Origin: Corynebacterium sp. CNJ-954
Lineage (GTDB): Bacteria > Actinomycetota > Actinomycetes > Mycobacteriales > Mycobacteriaceae
Assembly: GCF_001942345.1 (NCBI RefSeq)
Contig: NZ_MKKI01000045.1
Location: forward strand, 143,885-207,884
Reading direction: 5' to 3'
DNA length: 64,000 nucleotides
In this document: in pieces, positions 32,764-42,247 of the stretch
How the letters are laid out: every line of letters starts with the position of its first letter
Position numbering within the stretch: the first letter of the stretch is position 1
Made by a program: the position numbers and the translations under genes
Notes under the pieces: model-generated
What the model was told of the DNA's origin: nothing
Databases searched by the model: none
What the model saw: the letters and a program-made list of their open reading frames with translations, nothing else

Positions 32764-34413
32764 ATGTTTACGCCATCCCCCATGTCAACGGTGTCCCCGC
32801 TCTGCGTGGACGGCCTGTCCGTCCAGATCGCCGGAAACCGGGTCCTCACCGATGTCTCCTTCACTGTGTCGCCTGGTCAACGTGTCGGTCTGATCGGTGA
32901 GAACGGTTCGGGGAAGTCCACCGTGCTGCACGCGATCCACGGCTCCCTGCCGGTCGGCGCGACGACTGCAGGGACGGTGGATGTCGGGCAGTCGCGTGTC
33001 GGACTCCTGCACCAGCAGGCCCCGTTCCGGGACGACGAGAGCGTCCACGATGCCCTCGAGACCGCCGTCGCAGCGGAGAGGCAGGCCGCGGTCGATCTGG
33101 AGCTGGCGGCGGACCCCTACGATGCGGAGGCTTATACGGCTGCCCTCGACGTCGCCGAACGTCTCGACGTGTGGGAGACGGACGCGCGCATCTCGGCGAC
33201 CCTCGCCGGCCTCGGCCTGGCCGCGGTACCGCAGGAGCGACGGACCGGGGAGTTGTCCGGTGGTCAGCGTGCCCGCCTGTCGTTGGCGTGGCTGCTGCTG
33301 AACCGTCCGGACATCCTACTGTTGGACGAACCGACGAACCACCTGGATGATGCCGCGACACAGTACCTTGCTGGCGTACTGAACACCTGGAAAGGTGCGG
33401 TGCTGTTCGCCAGCCACGACCGTGCGTTCCTCGACCGTGCGGCATCCTCGTTGATCGACCTGGATCCCGCGCCCTCGCAGGTCGGTGTGACCGGCGGGGT
33501 CACCCGGTACACCGGCAACTACACCGACTACCTGACGGCCCGGCAGGACGTCCGGGCACGGTGGGAGCGCCAGTACCGCGACGAGCAGGCCGAGCTGAAG
33601 CGACTGCGTGCCGGAGTGCGGGACAACCACCAGGTCGGGCACGTGAACTTCAAGCCGCGAACGGAAACACGCATGGCACAGAAGTTCTACGGCGACCGGA
33701 ATGCGAAAGTTGTGTCACGACGGGTCAACGATTCTCGTTCGCGACTGGAGAAGCTGGAGGAGTCGCAGGTCCGCAAACCACCGGAGGAGCTGACCTTCAC
33801 CGGGCTCACGGCGGCGGGTCGCAAGGACACCGAGGGGCAGACCGGGCCCGTTCTCGTTGCGTCGGAGGTGAGTGTCGCCGGTCGGCTGGGACGGATGTCC
33901 CTGACTGTCAACGGTGACGAGAAATTGCTGGTGACTGGTCCGAACGGCTCCGGTAAATCGACGTTGCTGGAGGTGCTGGCAGGAGTGCTGCCCCCGTCTT
34001 CCGGAACGGTGACCGTGGCCGGGGTGAGCGTGGGCCACCTGACACAGGAGGTGGAACTGCCGGATCCTGTCGGACGTGGCCCGGACAGGACGGTGGAGCG
34101 CACCTACCGTGACCTGCTCGGCGACGATCTCGCGGAGACGGTGCCGTTGTCGACGTTCGGATTGATCCATCCGAGGGATGAGTCCCGGGTGCTCGGAGAA
34201 CTCAGCCTGGGGCAGCAGCGCCGCGTCGCGCTGGCAGTGCTCCTCGCCGCACCGCCGGACGTCCTGCTGCTGGACGAGCCCGACAATCACCTGTCGTTGT
34301 CACTGGTCACCGCTCTGGAGGAAGCGATCCCGACCTATCCCGGCGCTGTGGTCGTCGCCTCCCACGACGCGTGGCTACGGCGACGGTGGCGCGGCGAGCG
34401 GCTGGAGTTGTAG
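32764..34413 (+). CDS. ABC-F family ATPase
   Basis: Protein of 549 aa with two ATPase domains and no membrane segments: first Walker A GENGSGKST, signature LSGGQRARLSLAW, Walker B LLLDEPTNHLDD; a charged linker (RARWERQYRDEQAELKRLRAG); second Walker A GPNGSGKST, LSLGQQRRVALAV and LLLDEPDNHLS. ABC-F proteins act on ribosomes, for antibiotic protection or translation control, and do not transport. The second signature (LSLGQ) and DEPDNHLS are slightly divergent. The ATG at 32764 has AGGGAG upstream. The ~170-bp upstream gap may carry a leader, but I see no clear attenuator. Confidence 0.88.
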   Translation: MFTPSPMSTVSPLCVDGLSVQIAGNRVLTDVSFTVSPGQRVGLIGENGSGKSTVLHAIHGSLPVGATTAGTVDVGQSRVGLLHQQAPFRDDESVHDALETAVAAERQAAVDLELAADPYDAEAYTAALDVAERLDVWETDARISATLAGLGLAAVPQERRTGELSGGQRARLSLAWLLLNRPDILLLDEPTNHLDDAATQYLAGVLNTWKGAVLFASHDRAFLDRAASSLIDLDPAPSQVGVTGGVTRYTGNYTDYLTARQDVRARWERQYRDEQAELKRLRAGVRDNHQVGHVNFKPRTETRMAQKFYGDRNAKVVSRRVNDSRSRLEKLEESQVRKPPEELTFTGLTAAGRKDTEGQTGPVLVASEVSVAGRLGRMSLTVNGDEKLLVTGPNGSGKSTLLEVLAGVLPPSSGTVTVAGVSVGHLTQEVELPDPVGRGPDRTVERTYRDLLGDDLAETVPLSTFGLIHPRDESRVLGELSLGQQRRVALAVLLAAPPDVLLLDEPDNHLSLSLVTALEEAIPTYPGAVVVASHDAWLRRRWRGERLEL

Positions 34414-34414
34414 T

Positions 34415-35044
34415 TCAGCTGATCGGTGGGAAGTTCGGCTCAGGGACCCAGTCAGGGCGGGGTGTCCAGAATCTGGTGACGTGTTGAATCGCAACGAAGA
34501 AGTCGCCTCCGGCCTTGCCGCCGAAGCCGTACTCATCCTCGGTTTCTACGGTGATCTGGTAGTCGCCGACGGTGAGCTCGGACTGCGGGCCGAGAGCTTC
34601 AGCGTCAGAATCAGAGAACTTCTTCTGGAGCTGCGGATCCGCCAATGCGGCACTCGGAGTGAACATGTTGTCCCGGTACTCGAGGCCCGTTGTGGGTTCG
34701 TCGTCCTCAGACGTCATCGGTTCGTCGAGCGTGAGCAGGCAGGCGAAGTCGGAGCCGACCTCGTCGTTGAGCGCACCGTCGATGGAGCAGATCCCGCCGT
34801 CGGGAAGCGTGAACATGTAGCCGCCGTCGTCGACGGCATAGTGCTCCGGATCCTCCGTCGTGGGGTGAGCGGGCGGTTGCGAGGCGGCAGCGGCGGATTC
34901 CGAGGCGGGGGCTCCCCTCAACTCCGTCGGCGCGGCCGCGGACTCCGTCGACGGGGCGGCGTCCCCCTCGCCGCCGCACGCGCTCAGCACCAGTGCCGCA
35001 CCGGTGGCCAGCGCCAGGCCAGTAGATTTCCTTCCGACTTTCAC
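34415..35044 (-). CDS. Lipoprotein of unknown function
   Basis: Protein of 209 aa. It begins with a basic n-region, hydrophobic core and lipobox LSAC (Cys about residue 23), so it is a membrane-anchored secreted lipoprotein. A low-complexity Ala/Ser/Glu linker follows, then a globular domain with DGGICSIDGALNDEVGSDFACLL (two Cys, possible disulfide). Start is GTG with GGAGAG upstream. It is divergent from another lipoprotein gene across a palindrome. Function unknown. Confidence 0.75.
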   Translation of the reverse strand: MKVGRKSTGLALATGAALVLSACGGEGDAAPSTESAAAPTELRGAPASESAAAASQPPAHPTTEDPEHYAVDDGGYMFTLPDGGICSIDGALNDEVGSDFACLLTLDEPMTSEDDEPTTGLEYRDNMFTPSAALADPQLQKKFSDSDAEALGPQSELTVGDYQITVETEDEYGFGGKAGGDFFVAIQHVTRFWTPRPDWVPEPNFPPIS

Positions 35045-35108
35045 AGGGCACTCTCCAGTGTCGTGGAATCATGCAGAATATGTTTCCTCAGCAACACTAC
35101 TCCAGATC

Positions 35109-35124
35109 GTAGGGCTACCCCTAC
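35109..35124. promoter_or_regulatory. GTAGGG/CCCTAC palindrome between lipoprotein genes
   Basis: GTAGGGCTACCCCTAC is an imperfect palindrome (5-bp arms GTAGG/CCTAC) midway between the divergent lipoprotein genes. It resembles TAGGGCCAGCCCTA at 37541, on the other side of the LuxR-type two-component genes, and so may be a target of that response regulator. Confidence 0.45.
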
Positions 35125-35183
35125 CGCTAATAGACAGTGTCAGTGGATGGTGACTCGTGGCCAGGCACGATGAACTGTGAAGC

Positions 35184-35564
35184 ATGAAGAAAACACTCTG
35201 CACAGCTCTCACCCTCGTCCCCTTAGTCGGCTCACTCGCCCTGGTGGGGTGCGGAACGTCCGAACACTCGGAGCAGGAATCATTCGCTTTCACCGGTTCA
35301 GAGCTGTGGGTAACCCACGGCAACAAGAACCAGCCCGTCAACGTCGTCGAATCGACGGATGCGCACGATGAAGTCACCGTCAACGTCAGCAGCCGGACGA
35401 TGGGGCAGAAACCGGAGACCCCGGCATGGTCGCTGTCCGATGACGAGCTGACGCTGGACACCCCCTGCGGTGGGAGCGTCATCGGCTACTGCGAGGCCAA
35501 CTGGTCAATCACCGTGCCGGACGGCGTCGAGGTCATGGTCGACGGTCAGCGGACCGCTCCCTGA
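35184..35564 (+). CDS. Small lipoprotein
   Basis: Protein of 126 aa with a signal peptide and lipobox LVGC (Cys about residue 22). The mature part is Ser/Glu/Thr-rich with MGQKPETPAWSLSDDELTLDTPCGGSVIGYCEANWSITVPDGVEVMVDG, a beta-rich pattern resembling bacterial adhesin-like or DUF4097-type putative beta repeats. Its last 19 bp overlap the convergent response regulator gene. It may be a sensor accessory or a target of the two-component system; function unknown. Confidence 0.75.
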   Translation: MKKTLCTALTLVPLVGSLALVGCGTSEHSEQESFAFTGSELWVTHGNKNQPVNVVESTDAHDEVTVNVSSRTMGQKPETPAWSLSDDELTLDTPCGGSVIGYCEANWSITVPDGVEVMVDGQRTAP

Positions 35565-36250
35565 AGGTAGGCGAGAACCGCCGCCACGCGGCGGTTACGA
35601 CCGTCGTCCGGCGGAAGATCAAGTTTCATCAGGATATTGCCGATATGTTTGACCACTGCAGCGTCCGAGATGAACAGGCGCTGCGCGATCGAGGCGTTGG
35701 AGTGTCCTTCCGCCATCACACCGAGGACCTCACGCTCCCGGGGCGTCAGCCGCTCCAGGGGATCCTGTCGTCGATTGATCAACTGACTGATGACGGCCGG
35801 GTCGACGGCCGTACCCCCGGTCGCGACACGGCGCACGGTGTCGGCGAACTCCGCGACGTCACTGACCCGGTCCTTCAGGAGATACCCGATGCCGGCACCG
35901 CGACTGCCACCCAGGCCTCCTGCTCCGCGCGGGCCTCCGGGACTGTCCAGGAGTTCGGCGACGTAACTCTGTTCGATGTACTGACTCAACACGACGACCG
36001 GCAGACCCGGCTGTTCTTCGCGCAGCTGTACCGCCGCGGTGAGTCCTTCGCACCGGAAGTCCGGTGGCATACGGACATCCGTGATGACCACGTCAGGTGG
36101 ACCCCGGTGGACGGCTCGGAGGAGCTCCTCGGCATCGCCCACTGCGTCGGTCACCGTGAACCCGTTGCGCTCCAGCAGAATCTGGAGTCCTTCCCGCAGC
36201 AGGGTGTTGTCTTCTGCGACAACGACCCGGTACAGCGCGGTGTCAGGCAT
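35546..36250 (-). CDS. NarL/LuxR family response regulator
   Basis: Protein of 234 aa: receiver domain (VVAEDNTLLREGLQILL, phosphoacceptor Asp in VVITDVRMP, Lys in YLLKDRV) and a C-terminal LuxR-type HTH (LTPREREVLGVMAEGHSNASIAQRLFISDAAVVKHIGNILMKL). A Gly/Pro-rich insert (DSPGGPRGAGGLGGSRGAGIG) lengthens the receiver. It overlaps the histidine kinase by 8 bp and has GGAGGGAG upstream. It is likely to control the adjacent ABC exporter and perhaps the lipoproteins. Confidence 0.9.
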   Translation of the reverse strand: MPDTALYRVVVAEDNTLLREGLQILLERNGFTVTDAVGDAEELLRAVHRGPPDVVITDVRMPPDFRCEGLTAAVQLREEQPGLPVVVLSQYIEQSYVAELLDSPGGPRGAGGLGGSRGAGIGYLLKDRVSDVAEFADTVRRVATGGTAVDPAVISQLINRRQDPLERLTPREREVLGVMAEGHSNASIAQRLFISDAAVVKHIGNILMKLDLPPDDGRNRRVAAVLAYLQGAVR

Positions 36251-37505
36251 GGTCTTCTCCCTCCGTGGTCACGGTGACGGTGATGAGTGTGGGGCCTCCC
36301 GGGGGCGAGTCGATGACGACGTCCCCGTCGAATGCGGCGGCTCGGTCGGCGATGCCGTCGAGCCCGCTGCCGCCACGGTGCCGCGCGCCGGCGCCACCCT
36401 TTCCGTTGTCCCGGACGCTGACCTGGATGTGGCCTGCATCCGGACGGAGGAGCCTGACGAGCACCCGGTCGGCACCACTGTGTTTGGCGACGTTGGCCAG
36501 CAGTTCTGCGGCACAGAAGTACAGGTTCGATTCCACGTCCGCCGACGGTCGCGGGCCGAGTTCCTCCTCGGTGGTGACCTCCAGTGTGAAGGCGTCCGCG
36601 AGCTCTCTGACCGCGGCACCGAGGCCGTGGTCGGTGAGTACCTGGGGGTGGATGTTCCTCACGAAACCTCTCATCGTCTCCAGCGTCCGGCCCGCCTGCT
36701 CCTTGGCGCGCAGCACATCCTCCCGCCCCGGTGTGTCGGGCGGCATCTCGTCCAAGGCGAGCCCGAGGGCCATGCTCACCGACATGAGTTCCGGCTGTAC
36801 CCCGTCGTGGAGGTCCCGCTCGATACGTCGGCGTTCGACGTCGAAGGCGCGCACCAGCCGTGAGCGTGACCTGCTCGTGGTGGAGAGGTCACGGTGCAGA
36901 CGTTGCTCGGGCCGGGTCAGGATCTGGACGGCGAAGGACGCGTGGGCGTGCGCGAGTCGTGGCGCAGCTGTGCCGAGCGCGAAGAACAACACCGCCGCGA
37001 GCGCGGCGGCCGTGAGTGACTGGGGGATCGTCGTCACCGTGAACGGCCCGATGACGGCCTGGTCGCCGGTCCCGACGATCAGCGGAGTCACCAGAGCTAC
37101 GGCTGCGCCCACCACGAGTAATGAGACCAGGACAGCGACGGCACCACCAAGGGTGAGCATGACGGCGGTGTAGGCGAGCGGCCTGACCAGCGTCCGCGGT
37201 TCCGTGACCCGGGGTGCGGGGCCGTCGTCACCGGGGCGGTCCAGGAGTGCGTTGGCTCCCGTCCAGTCGGTGCGGGTGAGTACAAGGGCGACAACGGGCA
37301 ACCCGCTTCCGAGGAACGCCAGGCCTGCCACGATGAGCAGCCCCGTCCCCGCCGCCGTCCCCGCCGCAGACCACTGTGAGCTCCACGCCGTATCCGCGAG
37401 ACCGAACCCGAGAGGCACCAGCAGGACGCAGACAGCGGCCATCGCGACGAGGGTGCGCACGCAGACTGCGGCCGTGTAGAAGGAGGCGCGCCATCGTCCG
37501 GTCAT
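36243..37505 (-). CDS. Sensor histidine kinase (HisKA_3 type)
   Basis: Protein of 420 aa with several N-terminal membrane helices, then HisKA_3 (RRRIERDLHDGVQPELMSVS, phospho-His) and a HATPase domain (FCAAELLANVAKHSGADRV, DNGKGG, GGSGLDGIADR). It signals to the co-transcribed LuxR-type regulator. The sensing domain is mostly membrane-embedded, typical of kinases that detect envelope stress or antibiotics with a linked ABC exporter. TACGAT ends 6 nt before the ATG (leaderless). Confidence 0.9.
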   Translation of the reverse strand: MTGRWRASFYTAAVCVRTLVAMAAVCVLLVPLGFGLADTAWSSQWSAAGTAAGTGLLIVAGLAFLGSGLPVVALVLTRTDWTGANALLDRPGDDGPAPRVTEPRTLVRPLAYTAVMLTLGGAVAVLVSLLVVGAAVALVTPLIVGTGDQAVIGPFTVTTIPQSLTAAALAAVLFFALGTAAPRLAHAHASFAVQILTRPEQRLHRDLSTTSRSRSRLVRAFDVERRRIERDLHDGVQPELMSVSMALGLALDEMPPDTPGREDVLRAKEQAGRTLETMRGFVRNIHPQVLTDHGLGAAVRELADAFTLEVTTEEELGPRPSADVESNLYFCAAELLANVAKHSGADRVLVRLLRPDAGHIQVSVRDNGKGGAGARHRGGSGLDGIADRAAAFDGDVVIDSPPGGPTLITVTVTTEGEDHA

Positions 37506-37540
37506 GTTGTCATCGTATCGGCGGAGGTGAGGCGCCGGAG

Positions 37541-37554
37541 TAGGGCCAGCCCTA
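37541..37554. promoter_or_regulatory. TAGGGC-CA-GCCCTA palindrome
   Basis: Perfect 6-bp arms around CA, in the 109-bp divergent gap between the histidine kinase and the ABC ATPase, 60 bp before the latter's ATG. Suggested site for the neighbouring LuxR-type regulator; compare 35109. Confidence 0.55.
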
Positions 37555-37614
37555 CCATGAACCAGCTGTCACGCCCCACTGTGGTGACGCAGTCGGGCTG
37601 GTGGTCTGGTGTGC

Positions 37615-38412
37615 ATGGACACATCCACTTCTCCCACTTCCCCCACGTCTCCCACTGCTTCGGCGGCCAACTCCGACACCGTGCTCAGCCTCCGGGACGT
37701 CACGCGGACCTACCGTGCCGGATCAACCACCCTGACCGCCCTCGACAGGGTCACGCTCAGCTGCCGGCGAGGCTCGTGGACGGCGGTGATGGGGCCGTCC
37801 GGCTCCGGAAAGTCCACCCTGCTGAACTGCGCGGCCGGACTCGACCGTCCGGACACGGGACAGGTCTCCCTCGACGGGCAGGACATTGCCACGCTCGGAG
37901 AGGACGCGCTGACCAGAATGCGGCGCACGGACGTCGGCTTCATCTTCCAGAGGTTCAACCTGGTGGCGGCGTTGACTGCGGAGCAGAATGTGTCGCTTCC
38001 GTTGCGGCTGGCGGGTGGCGCTCGTGCACGCACAGCGGGATCCGTGGCAGCAGAAACCCTGGAGGTTCTCGGGCTGGGAGACCATCTGCACCATAAACCG
38101 CGTGAGCTGTCCGGTGGACAGCAACAGCGGGTCGCCGTCGCCCGCGCACTCGCGACCCGTCCGAGGATCCTCTTCGCGGACGAGCCCACCGGTGCCTTGG
38201 ACAGTGCGTCGGCACGGACGGTGCTTCAGCTGCTCCGGCAGCTGGTGGACCGCTACGCCCAGACGGTCATGATGGTCACGCATGACCCGCAGGCCGCCGC
38301 GCAGGCCGATCACGTCACCTTCCTCCGCGACGGCCGCATCGTCAGCACCCTGAGCGGTGCCGACGCCGGTCAGATCGCCGCCGCACTCGCAGATCTGGAG
38401 ACGGGACGATGA
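37615..38412 (+). CDS. ABC transporter ATP-binding protein
   Basis: Protein of 265 aa, one ATPase domain: Walker A GPSGSGKST, FIFQRFNLVAALTAEQN, LSGGQQQRVAVARAL, Walker B ILFADEPTGALDS, MMVTHD. The N-terminus is a TSPTSPTSPT repeat with no function apparent. I chose ATG 37615 over the GTG two codons earlier. It is divergent from its two-component system and overlaps the FtsX-like permease by 4 bp; such modules usually expel or resist cell-envelope antibiotics. Confidence 0.9.
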   Translation: MDTSTSPTSPTSPTASAANSDTVLSLRDVTRTYRAGSTTLTALDRVTLSCRRGSWTAVMGPSGSGKSTLLNCAAGLDRPDTGQVSLDGQDIATLGEDALTRMRRTDVGFIFQRFNLVAALTAEQNVSLPLRLAGGARARTAGSVAAETLEVLGLGDHLHHKPRELSGGQQQRVAVARALATRPRILFADEPTGALDSASARTVLQLLRQLVDRYAQTVMMVTHDPQAAAQADHVTFLRDGRIVSTLSGADAGQIAAALADLETGR

Positions 38413-40367
38413 CCGGGCTCGCGGCACGGACATTCGCCGACCGGTGGCAGCTCTTCATCGGAACGGTGCTCGCGGTGACGATCGGTGTGGCGATCATCCA
38501 CGCAGGGATGACGATCATTCTCGGGGTCGAGGGTGCAGCCGTCCCGGAGACCGTTCCTGCGGAGCAGGTGGAGGACTTTCACCAGGCCGCGGAAGGCGCG
38601 AGCACGCTGACCGGGATGACGGTCATGCTCGGCGCCTTCCTGACGGTCTTCGTCGTCGGCTCCACCGTGACCTTCGCCGTCGACCAGAGACGGGGAGACC
38701 TTGCCCTCCTGCGGCTCGGGGGAGTCACCGGCCGGCAGGTCCGACGACTCCTCCTGGTCGAGGCGCTGCTCACCGCCGTACCGGGTGCCGTCCTCGGTGC
38801 GGCCGTCGGGCTCGGGCTGACGGTGGTCCAGAGCAGGATCCTTTCCGGCCTGGGCACCTTCCCCGAGGGGCTGGAGACGCCCGTACGGCCGGCGGTACTG
38901 GTACTCGACCTCCTCGCCGCTGTCACCGTCTGTCTGGTCGGCGCATGGGGTGCCGCGCGCCGGGCGACACGGATCAGCCCGCTGGACGCCCTTCGCCGTA
39001 GTCCTGTTGACCAGCGGGTCATGACGCCCCGGCGATGGGTGGTCGCCGGCCTCGCTGTCGTGGTGACGGGTGTCCAGGTCGCTTTCTCCGTCGTTGTCGG
39101 TGGGGTGCTGATCCCGCTGCTCCTGGGGCTGGGAATCGTGGTGTCCGCATCCGTCGCCATGAGTCAGCTGGCTCCGCTGCTCGTCCCGGCGGTCGCGCGT
39201 GTACTTCTCCTGCTGCCGGGTGTGAAGGCTTCGGTGGTCGCGGGGCTCGCCGTGGCGAATCTCCGTGACGCCGTCCGCCGGACAGCGTCCTGTGCTGCCC
39301 CGATGATCGTGCTTGTCAGCCTCGTGATGGGCCTCCAGGGCATCCTGGACACGCAGACGGAGGCCGCAGAGACGGAGGCTTCCCGACTGCTCGACGCCGA
39401 CCTCCTGGGTACCGTGCCCGGGGGCGAGGGCAGCCGAGACGTCGTCAATGAGGTGAGGGACGTTGACGGCGTGTCACTGGTCGCGCCGGAGACGGTGGTT
39501 CCCCTCAGAATCCAGTTGACCGACGGCGGTGTGACGTCGAATGGCCCCGGCACCGTCGTCGCCGTCGATCCGGACGCTTTCCGGGAAACCCACAGCCAGC
39601 ACCCCGACACCGGTGACATCGCCGATTTCGGGCCCGACAGTGTGGTTCTCGGGCCGGGACTGGAAGGAATCGCCGTCCGTGGCCACCCGGACCAGATCAC
39701 CGTCGATATCGCGGGCGAACCGATCGTCCTGAACGAGGCGGCCCGCATGGCGGAGACCCTGGCAGGGGAGGACGGCTTCTACATCGACCGCGCGTTGCTG
39801 TCGCTCACAGAACCAGAACTCCTGGACAGGGAGACGTCCCTGCTCATCCAGTTGGAGCAGGGAGCGGATGCTGGCGCGGTCACGACGGCGTTGGAGAATG
39901 CAGGGGTTTCCGGGGTGCAGGCGCCGACCGACATGGCCTCGGACGAAGGGAGTACGGCGGACAGTGAGAACCGGGCAGTGATGCTCGCGATCGTGGGGCT
40001 CGGCAGTATCTATGCTCTGATCAGCGTGTTGAGCACCCTCGCGATCTCGATCAGTCAGCGGCGACCGGAACTCGCGGCATTGAGACTCTCCGGATTCACC
40101 CGTGCGCAGGTTCAGGGCGTCACGGTGGTGGAGGCGTTGGCGGCGACGACGATCGGGCTCTTCCTGGGTGCGGTCGCTGCAGTGTTGTCGCTGGTCGGCC
40201 TGTGGGGTGCGACCGCCCGGATATACGGGACGCCCGTCATCGCGATCCCCTGGACACTGTTGGCGGGCATTACCGTGCTGGCCTTCGTCCTGACGACGGT
40301 TACCGCTGTGGTGGCGACGCGACGGGCGCTGGCGTCGCCTCCGGTGCAGGCGGTCGGTAACGACTGA
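38409..40367 (+). CDS. FtsX-like ABC permease
   Basis: Protein of 652 aa with membrane helices at the start, three near residues 60-190 (MLGAFLTVFVVGSTVTFAVDQRRGDLALLRLGG), a further group, a large external domain (~residues 320-520) and three final helices (LGSIYALISVLSTLAISISQRRPELAALRLSG). Duplicated FtsX layout of BceB/MacB-type permeases. Forms one unit with the preceding ATPase (ATGA overlap) and lies beside its LuxR-type two-component system. Confidence 0.88.
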   Translation: MTGLAARTFADRWQLFIGTVLAVTIGVAIIHAGMTIILGVEGAAVPETVPAEQVEDFHQAAEGASTLTGMTVMLGAFLTVFVVGSTVTFAVDQRRGDLALLRLGGVTGRQVRRLLLVEALLTAVPGAVLGAAVGLGLTVVQSRILSGLGTFPEGLETPVRPAVLVLDLLAAVTVCLVGAWGAARRATRISPLDALRRSPVDQRVMTPRRWVVAGLAVVVTGVQVAFSVVVGGVLIPLLLGLGIVVSASVAMSQLAPLLVPAVARVLLLLPGVKASVVAGLAVANLRDAVRRTASCAAPMIVLVSLVMGLQGILDTQTEAAETEASRLLDADLLGTVPGGEGSRDVVNEVRDVDGVSLVAPETVVPLRIQLTDGGVTSNGPGTVVAVDPDAFRETHSQHPDTGDIADFGPDSVVLGPGLEGIAVRGHPDQITVDIAGEPIVLNEAARMAETLAGEDGFYIDRALLSLTEPELLDRETSLLIQLEQGADAGAVTTALENAGVSGVQAPTDMASDEGSTADSENRAVMLAIVGLGSIYALISVLSTLAISISQRRPELAALRLSGFTRAQVQGVTVVEALAATTIGLFLGAVAAVLSLVGLWGATARIYGTPVIAIPWTLLAGITVLAFVLTTVTAVVATRRALASPPVQAVGND

Positions 40368-40421
40368 CGGACGGGTTTCACGGTTCGACCCCGGAGGTGT
40401 GACGCAGGCTACACTGTGGGT

Positions 40422-40985
40422 ATGTCTGCATTCCAGGATCGCCCCAACACAGCGCTGCTGGTCATCGACCTGCAGAACCTTGTCGTCGACGGTGCGTTCC
40501 GCCGGGACGAGGTTGTCGGCGCTGTGAAGGGCCTGGTCGACAGGGCGCACGAGGGGAATGTCCCGGTCGTCTGGGTTCAGCACGAGGCCGAGCATCTCCC
40601 ACCGAACACCCACGAGTGGGAATTCGTCCCCGAACTGCAGCAGCAGCAGCAGGAGGGGGACCGTCTGGTCCCGAAGACCTACGGGGATGCGTTTGAGGGG
40701 ACGATCCTGGACGAGGTTCTGGAGGATTTCGGCGTCGGGCGCATCGTCGTCACCGGTGCGGAGACCGATGCCTGCATCCGCTCCACCATCCACGGCGGTT
40801 TCACCCGCGGCTATGACGTCACGCTTGTCGCGGACGCGCACACCGCCGGCGACAAGACGGAGTGGGGCGCGCCGCCGGTGGCGCAGGTCATCGAGCACAC
40901 GAACCTCTACTGGCAGTTCCAGGGTGGCGTGGGGAAGACCGCCTCCGTCGAGACCGCCGACCAGGTGTCCTTCGCGACCGACTGA
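40422..40985 (+). CDS. Isochorismatase-family cysteine hydrolase
   Basis: Protein of 187 aa with the triad of the family: Asp16 (LLVIDLQN), Lys85 (VPKTYGDAFEGT) and Cys118 (TGAETDACIRSTIHGG). Members cleave isochorismate, nicotinamide or other amides; the absence of nearby siderophore or NAD genes leaves the substrate open. A run of five Gln (QQQQQ) is encoded by CAG repeats near residue 74. The ATG at 40422 has TACACT ending 6 nt upstream (leaderless); the GTG two codons before is less likely. Convergent with the next gene, stops 1 bp apart. Confidence 0.9.
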   Translation: MSAFQDRPNTALLVIDLQNLVVDGAFRRDEVVGAVKGLVDRAHEGNVPVVWVQHEAEHLPPNTHEWEFVPELQQQQQEGDRLVPKTYGDAFEGTILDEVLEDFGVGRIVVTGAETDACIRSTIHGGFTRGYDVTLVADAHTAGDKTEWGAPPVAQVIEHTNLYWQFQGGVGKTASVETADQVSFATD

Positions 40986-40986
40986 T

Positions 40987-42183
40987 CTAGGCGCGGTGTC
41001 CGCCGGTCGACGCCACATGCATGACCTGCTCCAGGGGGCCGCGTCGGAAGAGACGTTTCCACACCATGCAGAACACCAGCGAGATGCCGAGGTAGCAGGC
41101 CAGCGGCAGCAGTGAGACGCCCGGTTCGTCGTGGACGTCGGGGAGCCAGTGGTTGATCGCGGCCGACGCCAGTGCCTGGCTGACGTACACGGTGAATGCG
41201 CACGATCCCAGCGCTGCCAGCGGGAATGTCCACCGCCCGAGGACATCACCGGCCCACAGGCACGCGGACACGAGAACGAGACTGATGCCAGTGTTGAGCA
41301 GCAGGTCCGGCGTGGAGCCCGAATGTGCGCCGTTGAGCAGAAGCTCGCCCGTGGAGGAGGTTGTTCCCATCGAGGCGCTGTACATCCGCCACGCCCCGAA
41401 CACGCTGGTGTCCGTCGCGTCGGCGAGGTCGCGCAGCGGCATGCCCATGAACTGCATCATCAGGGGCTGGATATCGAAACAGGCGACCGCAACCCAGGTG
41501 ACGACGCTGGAGACCACCGCGGCGACGACCCCGACGACCAGCCACAGGACGCGCTTCAGGCCGTCCACGCCGACCGTCATCACTCCCATGCCGAGCACGA
41601 TCACCGGTAGCCAGGTCAGTGTGGGATACATACCGTCGAGCAGCAGGGCCCGCAGCGCCACGCCCGCACCTTCCAGTGAGGTGAAATGGCCCAGGCGGGG
41701 GACCACGGCGAGTTCGTCCCCGGTCATGGGGAAGACGTCGCGACGTAGCCAGTAGGACAGTTGCGGCAGGATGAACATGCCCGCGGTGCCGAGGGCGAGC
41801 AGGGTCGGTCCGCTCAGGGAGACCAGCGCGGTACACAGCAGGAAGGACGCACCGAGCGTCGCCAGGACGATGATCATGTCCGGTCCGGCGGAGGCGAGCA
41901 GGATGCCGATGACCAGGAGGATCAGGCCGCGGACGGCGATGCGTCGACGGATTCCGGAGGTCGGCACCCCGGTCGCGAGACCATGGCTGGTCATCAGGGC
42001 CATGGACATGCCGGAGAGGAAGGCGAAGAGGATTGACGGCCACCCCATCACCCAGGGTGCCCAGGACGCGGGGCCGAAGTGGTCGGCGGTCATGCCGATG
42101 ATGGCGACAGCTCGGGCGACGTCCAGACCGATGATGCGGTTCTTCCGTGTGTTCGTGGTGGTCACGGATTCCGAGAATGCCAT
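40987..42183 (-). CDS. Membrane acyltransferase (DUF1624/HGSNAT-like or DUF418)
   Basis: Protein of 398 aa, mostly hydrophobic, about 10 helices. The N-terminus RIIGLDVARAVAIIGMTADHF and FAFLSGMSMALM match heparan-alpha-glucosaminide N-acetyltransferase-like/DUF418 proteins, which are proposed to move acyl groups across the membrane. The conserved Asp and His (LDVARA...ADHF) are kept. It probably modifies an envelope glycan; the target is unknown. Divergent from the methyltransferase at 42248 with 64 bp between. Confidence 0.8.
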   Translation of the reverse strand: MAFSESVTTTNTRKNRIIGLDVARAVAIIGMTADHFGPASWAPWVMGWPSILFAFLSGMSMALMTSHGLATGVPTSGIRRRIAVRGLILLVIGILLASAGPDMIIVLATLGASFLLCTALVSLSGPTLLALGTAGMFILPQLSYWLRRDVFPMTGDELAVVPRLGHFTSLEGAGVALRALLLDGMYPTLTWLPVIVLGMGVMTVGVDGLKRVLWLVVGVVAAVVSSVVTWVAVACFDIQPLMMQFMGMPLRDLADATDTSVFGAWRMYSASMGTTSSTGELLLNGAHSGSTPDLLLNTGISLVLVSACLWAGDVLGRWTFPLAALGSCAFTVYVSQALASAAINHWLPDVHDEPGVSLLPLACYLGISLVFCMVWKRLFRRGPLEQVMHVASTGGHRA

Positions 42184-42247
42184 CTGTGGTGGTGGCGGTC
42201 GTCAGCCCCGGGTATGATTCCGGGCCGGCCCCGGTACCCTGAACCCC

